A stretch of 64,000 nt of DNA from DATFDN01 sp035685165 (GTDB lineage Bacteria; Pseudomonadota; Alphaproteobacteria; Acetobacterales; Acetobacteraceae): NCBI GenBank assembly GCA_035685165.1, contig DASRBI010000009.1:1-64000 (forward strand), read 5' to 3'. The notes beneath the pieces are model-generated. The model had not been told where the DNA came from. It worked only from the letters and a program-made list of their open reading frames with translations, and ran no database searches. Below are positions 1 through 8,125 of the stretch, one piece after another; position 1 is the stretch's first letter, and each line of letters starts with the position of its first letter. Both the position numbers and the translations under genes were made by a program.

Positions 1-131
1 TTCCAGATCAGCAGAACCAGGCCCGCCGGCATGGTGCGGTGCGCCTCGGCCACGTTGCGGCGCAGATCCTCAAACAGGACCCGCGTCCATTCGATCAGCC
101 GCTCAGGCGAGGAGGCAGCAGCCAGCTCCAT
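1..131 (-). CDS. Hypothetical protein, N-terminal fragment
   Basis: An ATG at 131 opens a minus-strand frame that stays open to the left edge, so only the first 43 residues are visible. It begins MELAAASSPERLIEWTRVLF and reads like a helical, charged N-terminus followed by a hydrophobic run (AGLVLLIW). I do not recognise the family. The frame has GC-rich third positions like its neighbours, which supports it being coding, but with so little sequence the call is tentative. Confidence 0.45.
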   Translation of the reverse strand, partial: MELAAASSPERLIEWTRVLFEDLRRNVAEAHRTMPAGLVLLIW

Positions 132-184
132 CCGCCCAGTAAAGCATAAACAACTTGATACTTCGTTAACGGCGCGGCGACCTT

Positions 185-245
185 CCCTCCTCTCGCCCCG
201 CCCGCTGCGCGGGAGAGGGAAGAGGCAGCGTGAGGGGTGAGGGCG
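185..245. repeat. Dispersed GC-rich palindromic repeat (copy 1)
   Basis: This stretch contains a CCCGCTGCGCGGGAGAGG core and a GTGAGGGGTGAGGG tail. The same elements recur in other gaps of this window (9528, 12811, 16829, 33344, 42055). It lies in the 220-base gap between the leftmost partial gene and the end of the MotB-like gene, where I see no other gene. Confidence 0.55.
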
Positions 246-351
246 GGTCAGCCGGTGAATGAGCGCGCCGGGCGGATGCCGATCCGCCGGCGCAGGGGAC
301 GGCAGGCATTTCGCCGCGCTCCATGCGCCCTCTATCGCCGCGGCCTGGTAT

Positions 352-1662
352 CTATCCCCCGGCGGCGCGCGTGCGGGAATAGTCGGTCAGGCGCAGCTCG
401 ATGCGGCGGTTCTTCGCGTACGCATCCGGCGTGTCGCCCGGATCGAGCGGGTGGTTGTCGCCGAACGCTGTCGCGGCGAGATGGTCCTGCGGCACGCCGT
501 CCTTGATGAGCAACTGCACCACGCTGATCGCGCGCGCCGCCGAGAGATCCCAGTTGGACGCATAGCGCCCGCCGCTGATCGGCTGGCGGTCGGCATACCC
601 GTCCACATCCAGGATCCAGTCAATGTTCGTCGGGATGCGGCCGGCGATCTGCTGCACGGTCTGCGCTAGCTTGCTGATCTCCACCACGCCATCGGCCGAC
701 AAATCGGCGCTCCCCACCGCGAACAGCACGTCGCTCTGCATCACGAAACGGTCGCCCACGATCTGGATGCCCGGCACGCCGCTCAGCACCTTCCGCAGCG
801 TGCCGAAGAAGTCGCTGCGATAAGATTGCAGCTCCTGCACCTTCGCCGCCAGCGCCGCATTGAGCTGCTGGCCGAGATTGGCGATCTGCACGTCCTTGTC
901 GCGCCCCTCTTTCTCGGCGATGTCGAGCGCCTGCGCGACTGAGGCAAGCTGCGCCTTGAGCTGATCGACTTGCTGATTGAGCAGAGCGATCTGCGCCGCC
1001 GCACTGTCGCCGAGCTTCTTCTCCTGCGCGAGCTGCAGCTCCACCGCCTTGCGCTTGTCCGCCTCGCTCATCGCCCGCGCGGCGGCGTTCTGCGCCTCGG
1101 CCTCGAGCTGGTCGCGCAGCGCGGCAAGCGCGCGCGCCTGCTCGTCGAGCCGCGCGATGTCGGCGAGCTTCGCCTGGATGGTCGCCTTGTCGGCGGTCAC
1201 GGTGCGATTCAGTTCGTTCTGCGCGCGCTGCAGATCGGCAAGCTGCTGGCGTGCGGTGCCGAGTTGCGCCGCGAGGTCAGCCGCTTGCTTGCCGCTTGCC
1301 TCCGCCTGGGCGCGCGCTTCTCCGAGCTGCGTATTCAGCGTGGCGATCTGCATCGACAGCGACTGCCGCTCGGCGTTCGATTCCGCGAGCTGGCTCGTCA
1401 GCGCCGCGACCGAGCTTTGCAACTGCGCCGATTTCGTCTGTTCGAGCGAGAGCATCCGCCCCACGTCGGCGAGCTTGGCCGAGACGCTCTCCAGCTCCTT
1501 GTTGCGCCCGTTCAGCGCGAAGCTCAGGAAGCCTTGCGCCAGCACGAACACCAGCAGGACGAAGATGATGACCATGAGCAGGGTGGAGAGCGCGTCCACA
1601 TAACCGGGCCACGCCTCGATCCCGCCGCCGGTGCCGCGCCGGCCGCGCGCGGAGAGCGCCAT
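352..1662 (-). CDS. MotB/OmpA-like protein with long coiled coil
   Basis: A 436-residue inner-membrane protein. Residues about 20-50 form one transmembrane segment preceded by GYVDAL, whose Asp matches the proton-path Asp of MotB/ExbD/TolR proteins. Residues about 55-280 are Ala/Gln/Leu/Glu-rich heptads, a long periplasmic coiled coil. The C-terminal third is an OmpA-like peptidoglycan-binding domain (VDGYADRQP, NWDLSAARA, NRRIELRL). The start overlaps the stop of the MotA/ExbB-like gene (TGATG), so the two are translationally coupled and very probably form one ion-driven channel anchored in the cell wall. There are no flagellar genes nearby, so a flagellar role is unlikely; the force-transduction role is inferred. 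Confidence 0.85.
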   Translation of the reverse strand: MALSARGRRGTGGGIEAWPGYVDALSTLLMVIIFVLLVFVLAQGFLSFALNGRNKELESVSAKLADVGRMLSLEQTKSAQLQSSVAALTSQLAESNAERQSLSMQIATLNTQLGEARAQAEASGKQAADLAAQLGTARQQLADLQRAQNELNRTVTADKATIQAKLADIARLDEQARALAALRDQLEAEAQNAAARAMSEADKRKAVELQLAQEKKLGDSAAAQIALLNQQVDQLKAQLASVAQALDIAEKEGRDKDVQIANLGQQLNAALAAKVQELQSYRSDFFGTLRKVLSGVPGIQIVGDRFVMQSDVLFAVGSADLSADGVVEISKLAQTVQQIAGRIPTNIDWILDVDGYADRQPISGGRYASNWDLSAARAISVVQLLIKDGVPQDHLAATAFGDNHPLDPGDTPDAYAKNRRIELRLTDYSRTRAAGG

Positions 1663-2807
1663 CAGCGCGGCTCCTCGGCGAGAGCGGCGATGGTGCGCGT
1701 CAACACGCGCAGATCGCTGCGAAGTTCAGCGGTGCTCTGCGCCCGCCCCTGCTCGGTCTCCGTCAGCAGGCGCTGCAGGTAAATCTCGATATTGCGGAGG
1801 TGCGCCCGCGCCACCTCGTCGGTCGGATCGGCCTTGGCGTCGGCCAGCCGCTGCAACGCGGGCGCAATCGCCGCCTGCGCCTCGCCGATCCTGAGCATCA
1901 ACTGCTGGCTCGCGCGCATCGTGTCGGTAAGCGTCGAGAGCCGCTCGCTCACCGCCAGGATCGCCTGATTGGACTGCGCCCGCACGTCCTCGCCGCGCGT
2001 CAGGATGCGCTGCAGGCTTTCCATGTTCTCGGCGGTCTGCTCGAGCAGCGCCTGCACATACACGGGCACGGAGCCCTCGCCCTCGCTCAGCACGCCGGAG
2101 GAAAGCCGGGTGAGCCCCGCAAGCCATTCCTCCAGTTCGTTGAAGAAGCGGTTCTGCGCCTGCCCGGCGGTGAGATCGAGGAAGCCGAGCACAAGTGCTG
2201 CGGACAGGCCGAACATGCTGGCCGAGAAAGCGATCCCCATGCCGTTCAGCGGTTGCGCCAGTCCCGCCTTGAGTTGCTCGAACAGCGCCGGCAAATCCGA
2301 CGTGCCGAGCGTCATGTTGTGGATCACCTCGGACACGCCCCCCACGGTCCGCAACAGGCCCCAGAACGTGCCGAGGAGGCCGAGGAAGATCAGCAGCCCG
2401 GTCATGTAGCGCGCGAGTTCGCGGCTTTCGTCGAGGCGCGAGGCGATCGAATCGAGCAACGAGCGGGTGGAGAGCGCTGACAGCGTGACACGCGCCTGCG
2501 CCGCCCCGCGGCCGTCGCGGCCGGTGAGCATCCGCGCCATCGGCGCCAAGAGCCGCGGATGGGGCGCGCGCGCGGCGTCGCGGCGCGGGTTCTGGTAGGC
2601 GAGCACCCACTCCACCTCCGGCCCCAGCCGGATGACCTGAATCAAGGTCCAGGCGACGCCGATCACCAGGATACCCAGGATCAGCGAATTCAGCTCGGGA
2701 TTGTTGAGGAAGATCGCCGCCAGCCGCGGCCAGAGCCAGCCGACGATGATGCCGACCACGACCAGGAACAGCACCATGCGGATCAGGTAGGGGGTGGGGC
2801 GGGTCAT
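1662..2807 (-). CDS. MotA/TolQ/ExbB-type proton channel family protein
   Basis: A 381-residue protein with two N-terminal membrane spans (about residues 9-30 and 38-58), then the conserved channel core: TGLLIFLGLLGTFWGLLRTV followed by GLAQPLNGMGIAFSASMFGLS, the hallmark of the MotA/TolQ/ExbB family. The C-terminal ~170 residues are helical and charged, probably cytoplasmic coiled coil. It pairs with the downstream MotB/OmpA-like protein and overlaps the upstream secreted OmpA-like gene by four bases (ATGA). Established for the family: converting proton or sodium flow into force on a periplasmic partner. The specific target in this cell is unknown. Confidence 0.85.
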   Translation of the reverse strand: MTRPTPYLIRMVLFLVVVGIIVGWLWPRLAAIFLNNPELNSLILGILVIGVAWTLIQVIRLGPEVEWVLAYQNPRRDAARAPHPRLLAPMARMLTGRDGRGAAQARVTLSALSTRSLLDSIASRLDESRELARYMTGLLIFLGLLGTFWGLLRTVGGVSEVIHNMTLGTSDLPALFEQLKAGLAQPLNGMGIAFSASMFGLSAALVLGFLDLTAGQAQNRFFNELEEWLAGLTRLSSGVLSEGEGSVPVYVQALLEQTAENMESLQRILTRGEDVRAQSNQAILAVSERLSTLTDTMRASQQLMLRIGEAQAAIAPALQRLADAKADPTDEVARAHLRNIEIYLQRLLTETEQGRAQSTAELRSDLRVLTRTIAALAEEPR

Positions 2808-3673
2808 TTGGGTTTGCTGGCCTGCTGGGGGGCGGATGGGGCGGCGGTGGCGGCTGGCGCCGGGGCGGCCTCGCCCATGACGGTGATGCTGGCGCGGTCG
2901 GCGTCGGCGGCTGCGGCCGGAGGCGGCGCGCCCAAGGCGCGCATATAGACGTTGGCGGCGGGAACGCCATCGGCGACCAGGGCGGAGCGGATCGCGAGCG
3001 CGCGGGCGAGCGACAGCCGCCGGGCCGCCGAGGCGTCGTCGCCCGTCCCCGGCGCACGCGCGGCGACTTCGAACGTGGTGTCTGGCGTCGGATGCGCGGC
3101 TTTCACGAGCGCCGTCAGCGCGCTGCGCGCCTCGGCGGAGAGGGCCGCATCGCCGGGCGCGAAGGCGACGGAGAGCCTACGGGGCGGCGGCGGCGCTGTG
3201 CTCAGCGCGGGCGCGGATGGGGCGGCAGGCCCCGACAGGGCGGCGGCCGTTGCGGGCGCGCTCGGCGTGTGCTGCGGAACGGCGGCCGGCGTGGCGGCGG
3301 CCGGTCCGCTCGGCGGCGATGGCGCGGCGGGCGCCTTCGGCCCGGCGGATGCCGCCGAGGCGATCGGCTGCATGGGCGCAGGCGCGGGCGGCGGCGCGGC
3401 TTCGATCGCGGGCGGCGGTCCGGGCGAGGGCAGCGCGGCGACGCGGGGCTTCGCCGCGCTCGCCGCGCCGCGCTTCGCGTGCGGCGCGCTCCGGTGCGCC
3501 GGCGGCGCCTTCGGCACCGCGTCGAGGGCGCGCAGGTTGATCGTCACCTGCGCCGAAGCAGGCAGGAAGGCGGGTAAAACCAGCGGAACGGCGAGGACCG
3601 CGGCACGCATCAGCCTCAGGAAAGCGCCCCCGGCACGCGCGGTGCAAGGCGCGACACGATCAGCGCCGTTCAT
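2804..3673 (-). CDS. Secreted Pro/Ala-rich OmpA-like protein
   Basis: A 289-residue protein with a likely signal peptide (residues about 20-42, AVLAVPLVLPAFLPASAQ). A long Ala/Pro-rich low-complexity linker (about 55-165) follows, then a C-terminal domain resembling OmpA: LSVAFAPGD, the spaced RRLSLARALAIRSAL helix and GVPAANVYMRALG. The linker would let the domain reach across the periplasm. The gene overlaps suhB upstream and the ExbB-like gene downstream by four bases each. It is plausibly the third component of the channel pair encoded next, but that is inferred only from the overlap. The start could be the later ATG at residue 22. Confidence 0.7.
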   Translation of the reverse strand: MNGADRVAPCTARAGGAFLRLMRAAVLAVPLVLPAFLPASAQVTINLRALDAVPKAPPAHRSAPHAKRGAASAAKPRVAALPSPGPPPAIEAAPPPAPAPMQPIASAASAGPKAPAAPSPPSGPAAATPAAVPQHTPSAPATAAALSGPAAPSAPALSTAPPPPRRLSVAFAPGDAALSAEARSALTALVKAAHPTPDTTFEVAARAPGTGDDASAARRLSLARALAIRSALVADGVPAANVYMRALGAPPPAAAADADRASITVMGEAAPAPAATAAPSAPQQASKPK

Positions 3674-4509
3674 CTCGGCGAAAACGGCTGGCTCCTGATG
3701 CCGTTGGCCACGAACTCAAGCAGCCGTGCGTGCAGATGCGGGTTGGCGGCGACCACGTTGCCGGAGTCGCGGGGATCGCCGCCGCCAGGATCGGTCGCGA
3801 ACCCGCCCGCCTCGCGCACGATCAGAAGGCCCGCGGCCAGGTCCCACGGCTTCAGCCCGAGCTCCCAATAGCCGTCGTAGCGTCCGGCGGCGACCCAGGC
3901 GAGATCGAGCGCCGCCGCGCCGAACCGCCTGACGCCCGCGATGCGCGGCATCAGCTCGACCAGCGTGCGCGCGAACGCCTGCTGACGGGCGGTGCTCACC
4001 GCCGCGAACGGAATGCCGGTCGCGAACAGCGCATCTTTCAATTCCTTCCGGGCGGAGACGCGCAGCCGCCGCTCGTTGACGAACGCGCCGCCCCCTTTTT
4101 CAGCCCAGAACGTCTCGTTCAGCGCCGGCGCGTGGATTACGCCGCAGGCAAGCTCGCTGCCGCCGTCCGGCAGCCGGCGCTCGAGCCCGATGCTGAGGCA
4201 CCAATGCGGGATGCCGTGCAGGAAGTTGGTCGTGCCATCCAGCGGATCGACCACCCAGCGCCACGCCCAGTTGCCGGAGCCGGAGGCGCCGGACTCTTCC
4301 ATGAGGAACGCATAGCCGGGCCTTGCCTTGTTCAGCTCCTCGCGCAGCGTCTCCTCGGCGCGGATATCGGCCTGGGAGACGAAGTCGGACGGCCCCTTCA
4401 CGCTCACCTGGAGCTGCTCGACCTCGGCGAAGTCGCGCAACAACCGTTTCGCCGCCTTCTGGGCGGCGTTGAGCATGACCGTCAGGTGCGGCGAGAGGCG
4501 CGGGGCCAA
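3670..4509 (-). CDS. suhB: Inositol monophosphatase family protein (SuhB-like)
   Basis: A 279-residue Mg2+-dependent phosphatase. The metal-binding motifs are clear: EES (about residue 91), WVVDPLDGTTNFLHG (about 105) and the late WDLAAG motif (about 223). The length is normal for SuhB/IMPase. Family members hydrolyse inositol-1-phosphate or related sugar phosphates; E. coli SuhB additionally acts in rRNA antitermination. It lies seven bases after efp on the same strand and overlaps the OmpA-like gene, so it belongs to the epmB-efp operon. The exact substrate cannot be read from sequence. Confidence 0.88.
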   Translation of the reverse strand: MAPRLSPHLTVMLNAAQKAAKRLLRDFAEVEQLQVSVKGPSDFVSQADIRAEETLREELNKARPGYAFLMEESGASGSGNWAWRWVVDPLDGTTNFLHGIPHWCLSIGLERRLPDGGSELACGVIHAPALNETFWAEKGGGAFVNERRLRVSARKELKDALFATGIPFAAVSTARQQAFARTLVELMPRIAGVRRFGAAALDLAWVAAGRYDGYWELGLKPWDLAAGLLIVREAGGFATDPGGGDPRDSGNVVAANPHLHARLLEFVANGIRSQPFSPR

Positions 4510-4515
4510 CCGGGA

Positions 4516-5082
4516 TCAGCCCTTCGCCCGTTCGACATAGCTCCCGTCCTCGGTGCGGACGACGATCCGCTCGCCGGTTTCGATGAACGGCGGTACCGAG
4601 GTCCGCACGCCGTTGGAAAGCCGCGCCGGCTTGTAGGAGGAGGCGGCGGTCTGGCCTTTGACGACCGGATCGGCCTCGACCACCTCCAGCACCACGGTCG
4701 GCGGCAGGTGCGCCGCCACCGGCTCGCCTTCCACCAGATCGACCGTGATCGTCATGTTGTCCTGCAGGAACGGGCGGGCGTCGCCAAGCAGGTCGAGCGG
4801 CACATGGGTCTGCTCGAAACTTTCCGGGTCCATCAGGACCATGTTGTCGCCCTCGGTGTAGGAGTAGGCGTACTCCTTCTCCTCGGTCATCAGCCGCTCC
4901 ACCGTGTCGGCGGTGCGCCAGCGTTCGTTCGTCTTGTTCCCACTCTTCAGGTCGCGCATCTCGACCTGGATGAAGGCGCCGCCCTTGCCGGGCGTAATGA
5001 TCTGCTGCTTGAGCACCGTCCAGCGCCGGCCCTCGTGTTCGATCACCTGTCCGGCGCGGATCAGGTTCGCCTGCTGCTTCAT
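4516..5082 (-). CDS. efp: Translation elongation factor P
   Basis: A 188-residue EF-P, the ribosome-binding factor that relieves stalling at consecutive prolines. The three OB/KOW-like domains have the usual length. The loop PGKGGAF carries Lys33, equivalent to E. coli Lys34, which is beta-lysylated by EpmA after EpmB supplies (R)-beta-lysine. The start is the ATG of MKQQANLIRAG, although the frame remains open 60 codons upstream into epmB. That extension is antiparallel to family homology and rejected. It sits 37 bases downstream of epmB. Confidence 0.96.
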   Translation of the reverse strand: MKQQANLIRAGQVIEHEGRRWTVLKQQIITPGKGGAFIQVEMRDLKSGNKTNERWRTADTVERLMTEEKEYAYSYTEGDNMVLMDPESFEQTHVPLDLLGDARPFLQDNMTITVDLVEGEPVAAHLPPTVVLEVVEADPVVKGQTAASSYKPARLSNGVRTSVPPFIETGERIVVRTEDGSYVERAKG

Positions 5083-5119
5083 CGCTCGCTCGTCTCGGAT
5101 TGGCGGGAAAGCCGGGCTT

Positions 5120-6133
5120 CTAGCCGCCGCCCTCCGCGCGGGCAAGGTAATGCGCCCCGCCCCACGGGTCGCGCACGCTGCCGTCCGCGCCGAGATAATC
5201 AGGGCCGACCGGCACCTTGCCGTGCCCGCCCGGGATATCGAGCACGTAGGTCGGCAGGGCAAGCCCGCTCACGCGACCGCGCAACGCCGCCATCAGCGCC
5301 CGCCCCTCCGCGATCGGCACATGAAAGCGCGCGGTGCCCGGCGCGGGATCGAGCTGATGCAGATAATAGGGCTTCACCCGCGCGGCGATCATCGCCCGGA
5401 ACAGTGCCTCCAGCGCGGCGGCGCTGTCGTTCACGCCGCGCAGCAGCACCGACTGGCCGAGCACCGGGATCGCGGCCGCCTGAATGCGCCGGATCGCCGC
5501 CCGCACCGCGTCGGTGAACTCGCGCGCGTGGTTCGCATGAATCACCACCCACATCGCCCGCTCCGTCTCCAGCGCATCTGCCAGGGCGGCGCTGACGCGC
5601 TCGGGATCGGCGATCGGCACGCGCGTATGCACCCGCAACGTGCGGATATGCGGGATCGCGGACAACGCGGCGACGATTGAACGCAGCCGCCGCGCCGACA
5701 GCATCAGCGGATCGCCCCCGGTCAGGATCACCTCGGAGATCGCCGGATGATCGGCGAGCCACGCATAGGCCGCTTCCAGCTCCGCCTCGCTCAGCAGGCC
5801 GCCATCGGGACCGACCTGCTCGCGGCGGAAGCAAAACCGGCAATAGACCGGACAGACGAGCAGCGGCTTGAGCAGCGCGCGGTCAGGGTAGCGGTGCACG
5901 ATCCCCTTCACGGGCGACAGCGCCTCGTCCCCGATCGGATCGGCCCGCTCGTGCGGCGCGGTGATCAGCTCGTCCGGATGCGGCACGAACTGCCGCCCAA
6001 TCGGATCCTCGGCGTGCCCGATCAGCGCCCGGAGCGCGGGCGGGATGGCGACTGGATATCTTGCCGCAACAATGGCAAGCGCCTCCGCGGCGTCCGCCCC
6101 CTCTCGCGCCGAAAGCCTGCCAGCGCGGCGCAT
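5120..6133 (-). CDS. epmB: EF-P beta-lysylation protein EpmB (lysine 2,3-aminomutase)
   Basis: A 337-residue radical-SAM enzyme converting L-lysine to (R)-beta-lysine for EF-P modification. The radical-SAM cluster motif is CPVYCRFCFR (about residues 95-104). GGDPLM (about 140) and the lysine-mutase PLP region (YYLHQLDPAPGTARFHV) follow, then the C-terminal LDIPGGHGKVP typical of the family. It is shorter than catabolic KamA, as expected for EpmB. An in-frame stop six codons upstream of the ATG fixes the start. Being directly upstream of efp and divergent from epmA makes EpmB far more likely than a catabolic lysine aminomutase. Confidence 0.94.
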   Translation of the reverse strand: MRRAGRLSAREGADAAEALAIVAARYPVAIPPALRALIGHAEDPIGRQFVPHPDELITAPHERADPIGDEALSPVKGIVHRYPDRALLKPLLVCPVYCRFCFRREQVGPDGGLLSEAELEAAYAWLADHPAISEVILTGGDPLMLSARRLRSIVAALSAIPHIRTLRVHTRVPIADPERVSAALADALETERAMWVVIHANHAREFTDAVRAAIRRIQAAAIPVLGQSVLLRGVNDSAAALEALFRAMIAARVKPYYLHQLDPAPGTARFHVPIAEGRALMAALRGRVSGLALPTYVLDIPGGHGKVPVGPDYLGADGSVRDPWGGAHYLARAEGGG

Positions 6134-6375
6134 TTCAATTGGGGCCGATCACTCCACGCGCGCTCACCCATTCCTCAAGCGGCGGAAGCATCCGGGCCAG
6201 CCTCAGATCGGGAAGCGCACGCATCGCGCACGTGAACGGCCGTGCTCGACCGCCCGGATGCGGAGCCGGCGCACCACCTCCTCGTCGACGTTGCGGACCG
6301 CGAGCGCCGCCATCCGGTTTTGCCTTCAATGCTGTCATTGACGACATATTGCCGCCAGCCCGATAGGCGCAAGGG

Positions 6376-7383
6376 ATGACAAGCGCCCCCTGGCACCCCG
6401 AAAGCCTCGCCGCCCGCCTGCCGTTCCTCCGCCGCCGCGCGGAGCTGACCTCCGCCACCCGCGCCTTCTTCCTCGCGCGCGGCTACACCGAGGTGGAAAC
6501 CCCCTATGCCGTCCCCGCGCCGGGCGAGGAGGTGCATCTGCGCGCCTTCGCGACCCTGCGTGAATACCCGGACGGAAGCACCGAGCCCCTCTGGTTGCAC
6601 ACGAGCCCGGAGTTCGCGATGAAGCGCCTGCTGGTCGCGGGCGCCGGTCCGATCTTCCAGTTCGCCCGCGTCTGGCGGAACGGCGAGGCAAGCGACCTCC
6701 ATTCGCCCGAGTTCACCATGCTCGAGTGGTACCGCCCCGGCGCCGACATGGCGGCGCTGATGGAGGAAACCGAGGCGCTGCTCCGCGCCGTGCTGCCGTC
6801 CGCCGTCACCTGCCGGGGCGTGACCACCGACCTCTCGCGCTTCGAGCGGCTGGCCGTGGCGGAGGCATTCCATCGCTTCGCCGGCGCGGACGTGCTGGCG
6901 ACCGCCGGGGACGCGCCCGCGCTCGCCGCCGCCGCCGGCGCGCGGCTCCGCCCCGGCGAGACCTGGGAAGACCTCTTCTTCCGCCTGCTCCTAGAGCGCG
7001 TCGAGCCCCATCTCGGCCGCGCGCATCCGACTTTCCTCACCCACTGGCCCGCTTCGCAGGCCGCCCTGGCCCGCCCCGATCCCGCCGATCCGCGCGTCGC
7101 CGAGCGGTTCGAGCTCTTCGTCTGCGGCATCGAGCTCGCCAACGCCTTCGTCGAGCTCACCGATGCGGCCGAGCAGCGCGCCCGCTTCGAGGCCGACCGC
7201 GCCCGCCGCCACGCGCTCCGTGGCCCCGACTGGCCGCTCGACGAGGATTTTCTCGCCGCCCTCGAATACGGAATGCCGCCCTCGGCCGGGATCGCGGTCG
7301 GCTTTGACCGGCTGGCGATGATCGCCGCAGGTGCCGACCGGATCGAGCAGGTGCTCTGGCTTCCCTATTCTAACGCCTCATAA
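6376..7383 (+). CDS. epmA: EF-P--(R)-beta-lysine ligase EpmA (GenX/PoxA)
   Basis: A 335-residue paralogue of the catalytic domain of class II lysyl-tRNA synthetase, lacking the anticodon-binding domain. Visible motifs: LHTSPEFAMKRLL, FARVWRNGEASDLHSPEFTMLEWY (motif 2 region, described in two parts: FARVWRNGE and HSPEFTMLEWY), GIELANAFVELTDA and the motif-3-like AGIAVGFDRLAMI near the C-terminus. It attaches (R)-beta-lysine to the conserved lysine of EF-P. It is divergent from epmB across a 242-base gap holding both promoters. That gap has no other convincing gene. Confidence 0.94.
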   Translation: MTSAPWHPESLAARLPFLRRRAELTSATRAFFLARGYTEVETPYAVPAPGEEVHLRAFATLREYPDGSTEPLWLHTSPEFAMKRLLVAGAGPIFQFARVWRNGEASDLHSPEFTMLEWYRPGADMAALMEETEALLRAVLPSAVTCRGVTTDLSRFERLAVAEAFHRFAGADVLATAGDAPALAAAAGARLRPGETWEDLFFRLLLERVEPHLGRAHPTFLTHWPASQAALARPDPADPRVAERFELFVCGIELANAFVELTDAAEQRARFEADRARRHALRGPDWPLDEDFLAALEYGMPPSAGIAVGFDRLAMIAAGADRIEQVLWLPYSNAS

Positions 7384-7447
7384 GGATCGTTGGACGATTT
7401 ATTGCTTGGTGCGGCCGGTTCCGGGCCGCGTGCTATAGCAGCCCGTG

Positions 7448-8125
7448 ATGCGCATCCTGGTGATCGAGGACGATCCCGAAACGCTCGAATACGTCTCCGC
7501 CCGGCTCGCCGAGCTCGGCCATGCGGTGAGCCGGGCCGCGAACGGGCGCGACGGCCTGTTCCTGGCCGGGGACGGTTCCTTCGACCTGCTGATCGTCGAT
7601 CGGATGCTGCCCGGCATGGACGGCCTCGCCGTCGTCTCCGCGTTGCGCGCCGCCGGTGTGGATACCCCCGTGCTCTTCCTCACCACACTCGGCGAGGTGC
7701 CGCACCGGGTCGCCGGGCTGGCGGCAGGCGGCGATGATTATCTCGCCAAACCCTTCGCTTTCGCCGAACTTGCCGCGCGCGTGGAGGCGCTCGGCCGCCG
7801 CGCCCGCACGCTCACGGAGACGAAGCTCCTGCGCGTGGGCGACCTCGAGCTCGACCGCGCCGCGCGCAGCGTCAAGCGCGCCGGCAAGCCCATCGAGCTG
7901 CTGCCGCGCGAGTTCCAGGTGCTCGAGTACCTGATGCGCCACGCCGGGCAGGTCGTCACCCGCACGATGCTCCTGGAAAATGTGTGGGACCTGCATTTCG
8001 ACCCGCACACCAACGTGGTCGACAACCACATCGCCCGGCTGCGCGCCAAGATCGACAAGGGCCAGCCCCACGAGTTGATCCACACCGTGCGCGGCGTGGG
8101 CTTCATGATCCGTGCCCCGGATTAG
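7448..8125 (+). CDS. OmpR/PhoB-family response regulator
   Basis: A 225-residue two-domain regulator. The receiver domain has the acidic pair EDD (residues 7-9), phospho-acceptor Asp51 in LLIVDRMLPG, Thr79/Thr80 and Lys101 (LAKPF). The winged-helix DNA-binding domain contains LLPREFQVLEYLMRH, VVTRTMLLENVW and the C-terminal HTVRGVGFMI. A GTG one codon upstream (7445) is an alternative start. It overlaps the histidine-kinase gene by 14 bases, so the two are co-translated and form a cognate pair. The inducing signal is not evident; the copper chaperone immediately downstream hints at metal stress but proves nothing. Confidence 0.93.
   Translation: MRILVIEDDPETLEYVSARLAELGHAVSRAANGRDGLFLAGDGSFDLLIVDRMLPGMDGLAVVSALRAAGVDTPVLFLTTLGEVPHRVAGLAAGGDDYLAKPFAFAELAARVEALGRRARTLTETKLLRVGDLELDRAARSVKRAGKPIELLPREFQVLEYLMRHAGQVVTRTMLLENVWDLHFDPHTNVVDNHIARLRAKIDKGQPHELIHTVRGVGFMIRAPD

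Noticed and set aside
352..2807. ExbB-like plus coiled-coil OmpA-like pair resembles the ZorAB core of Zorya defence
   Set aside because: No ZorC/ZorD/ZorE-type helicase or nuclease genes are nearby, and the pair sits in a housekeeping operon with efp and suhB.
6134..6200. Possible lost N-terminus of EpmB upstream of the ATG
   Set aside because: A stop six codons upstream closes the frame, and the N-terminus (VAARYPVAI) already aligns with the family start region.
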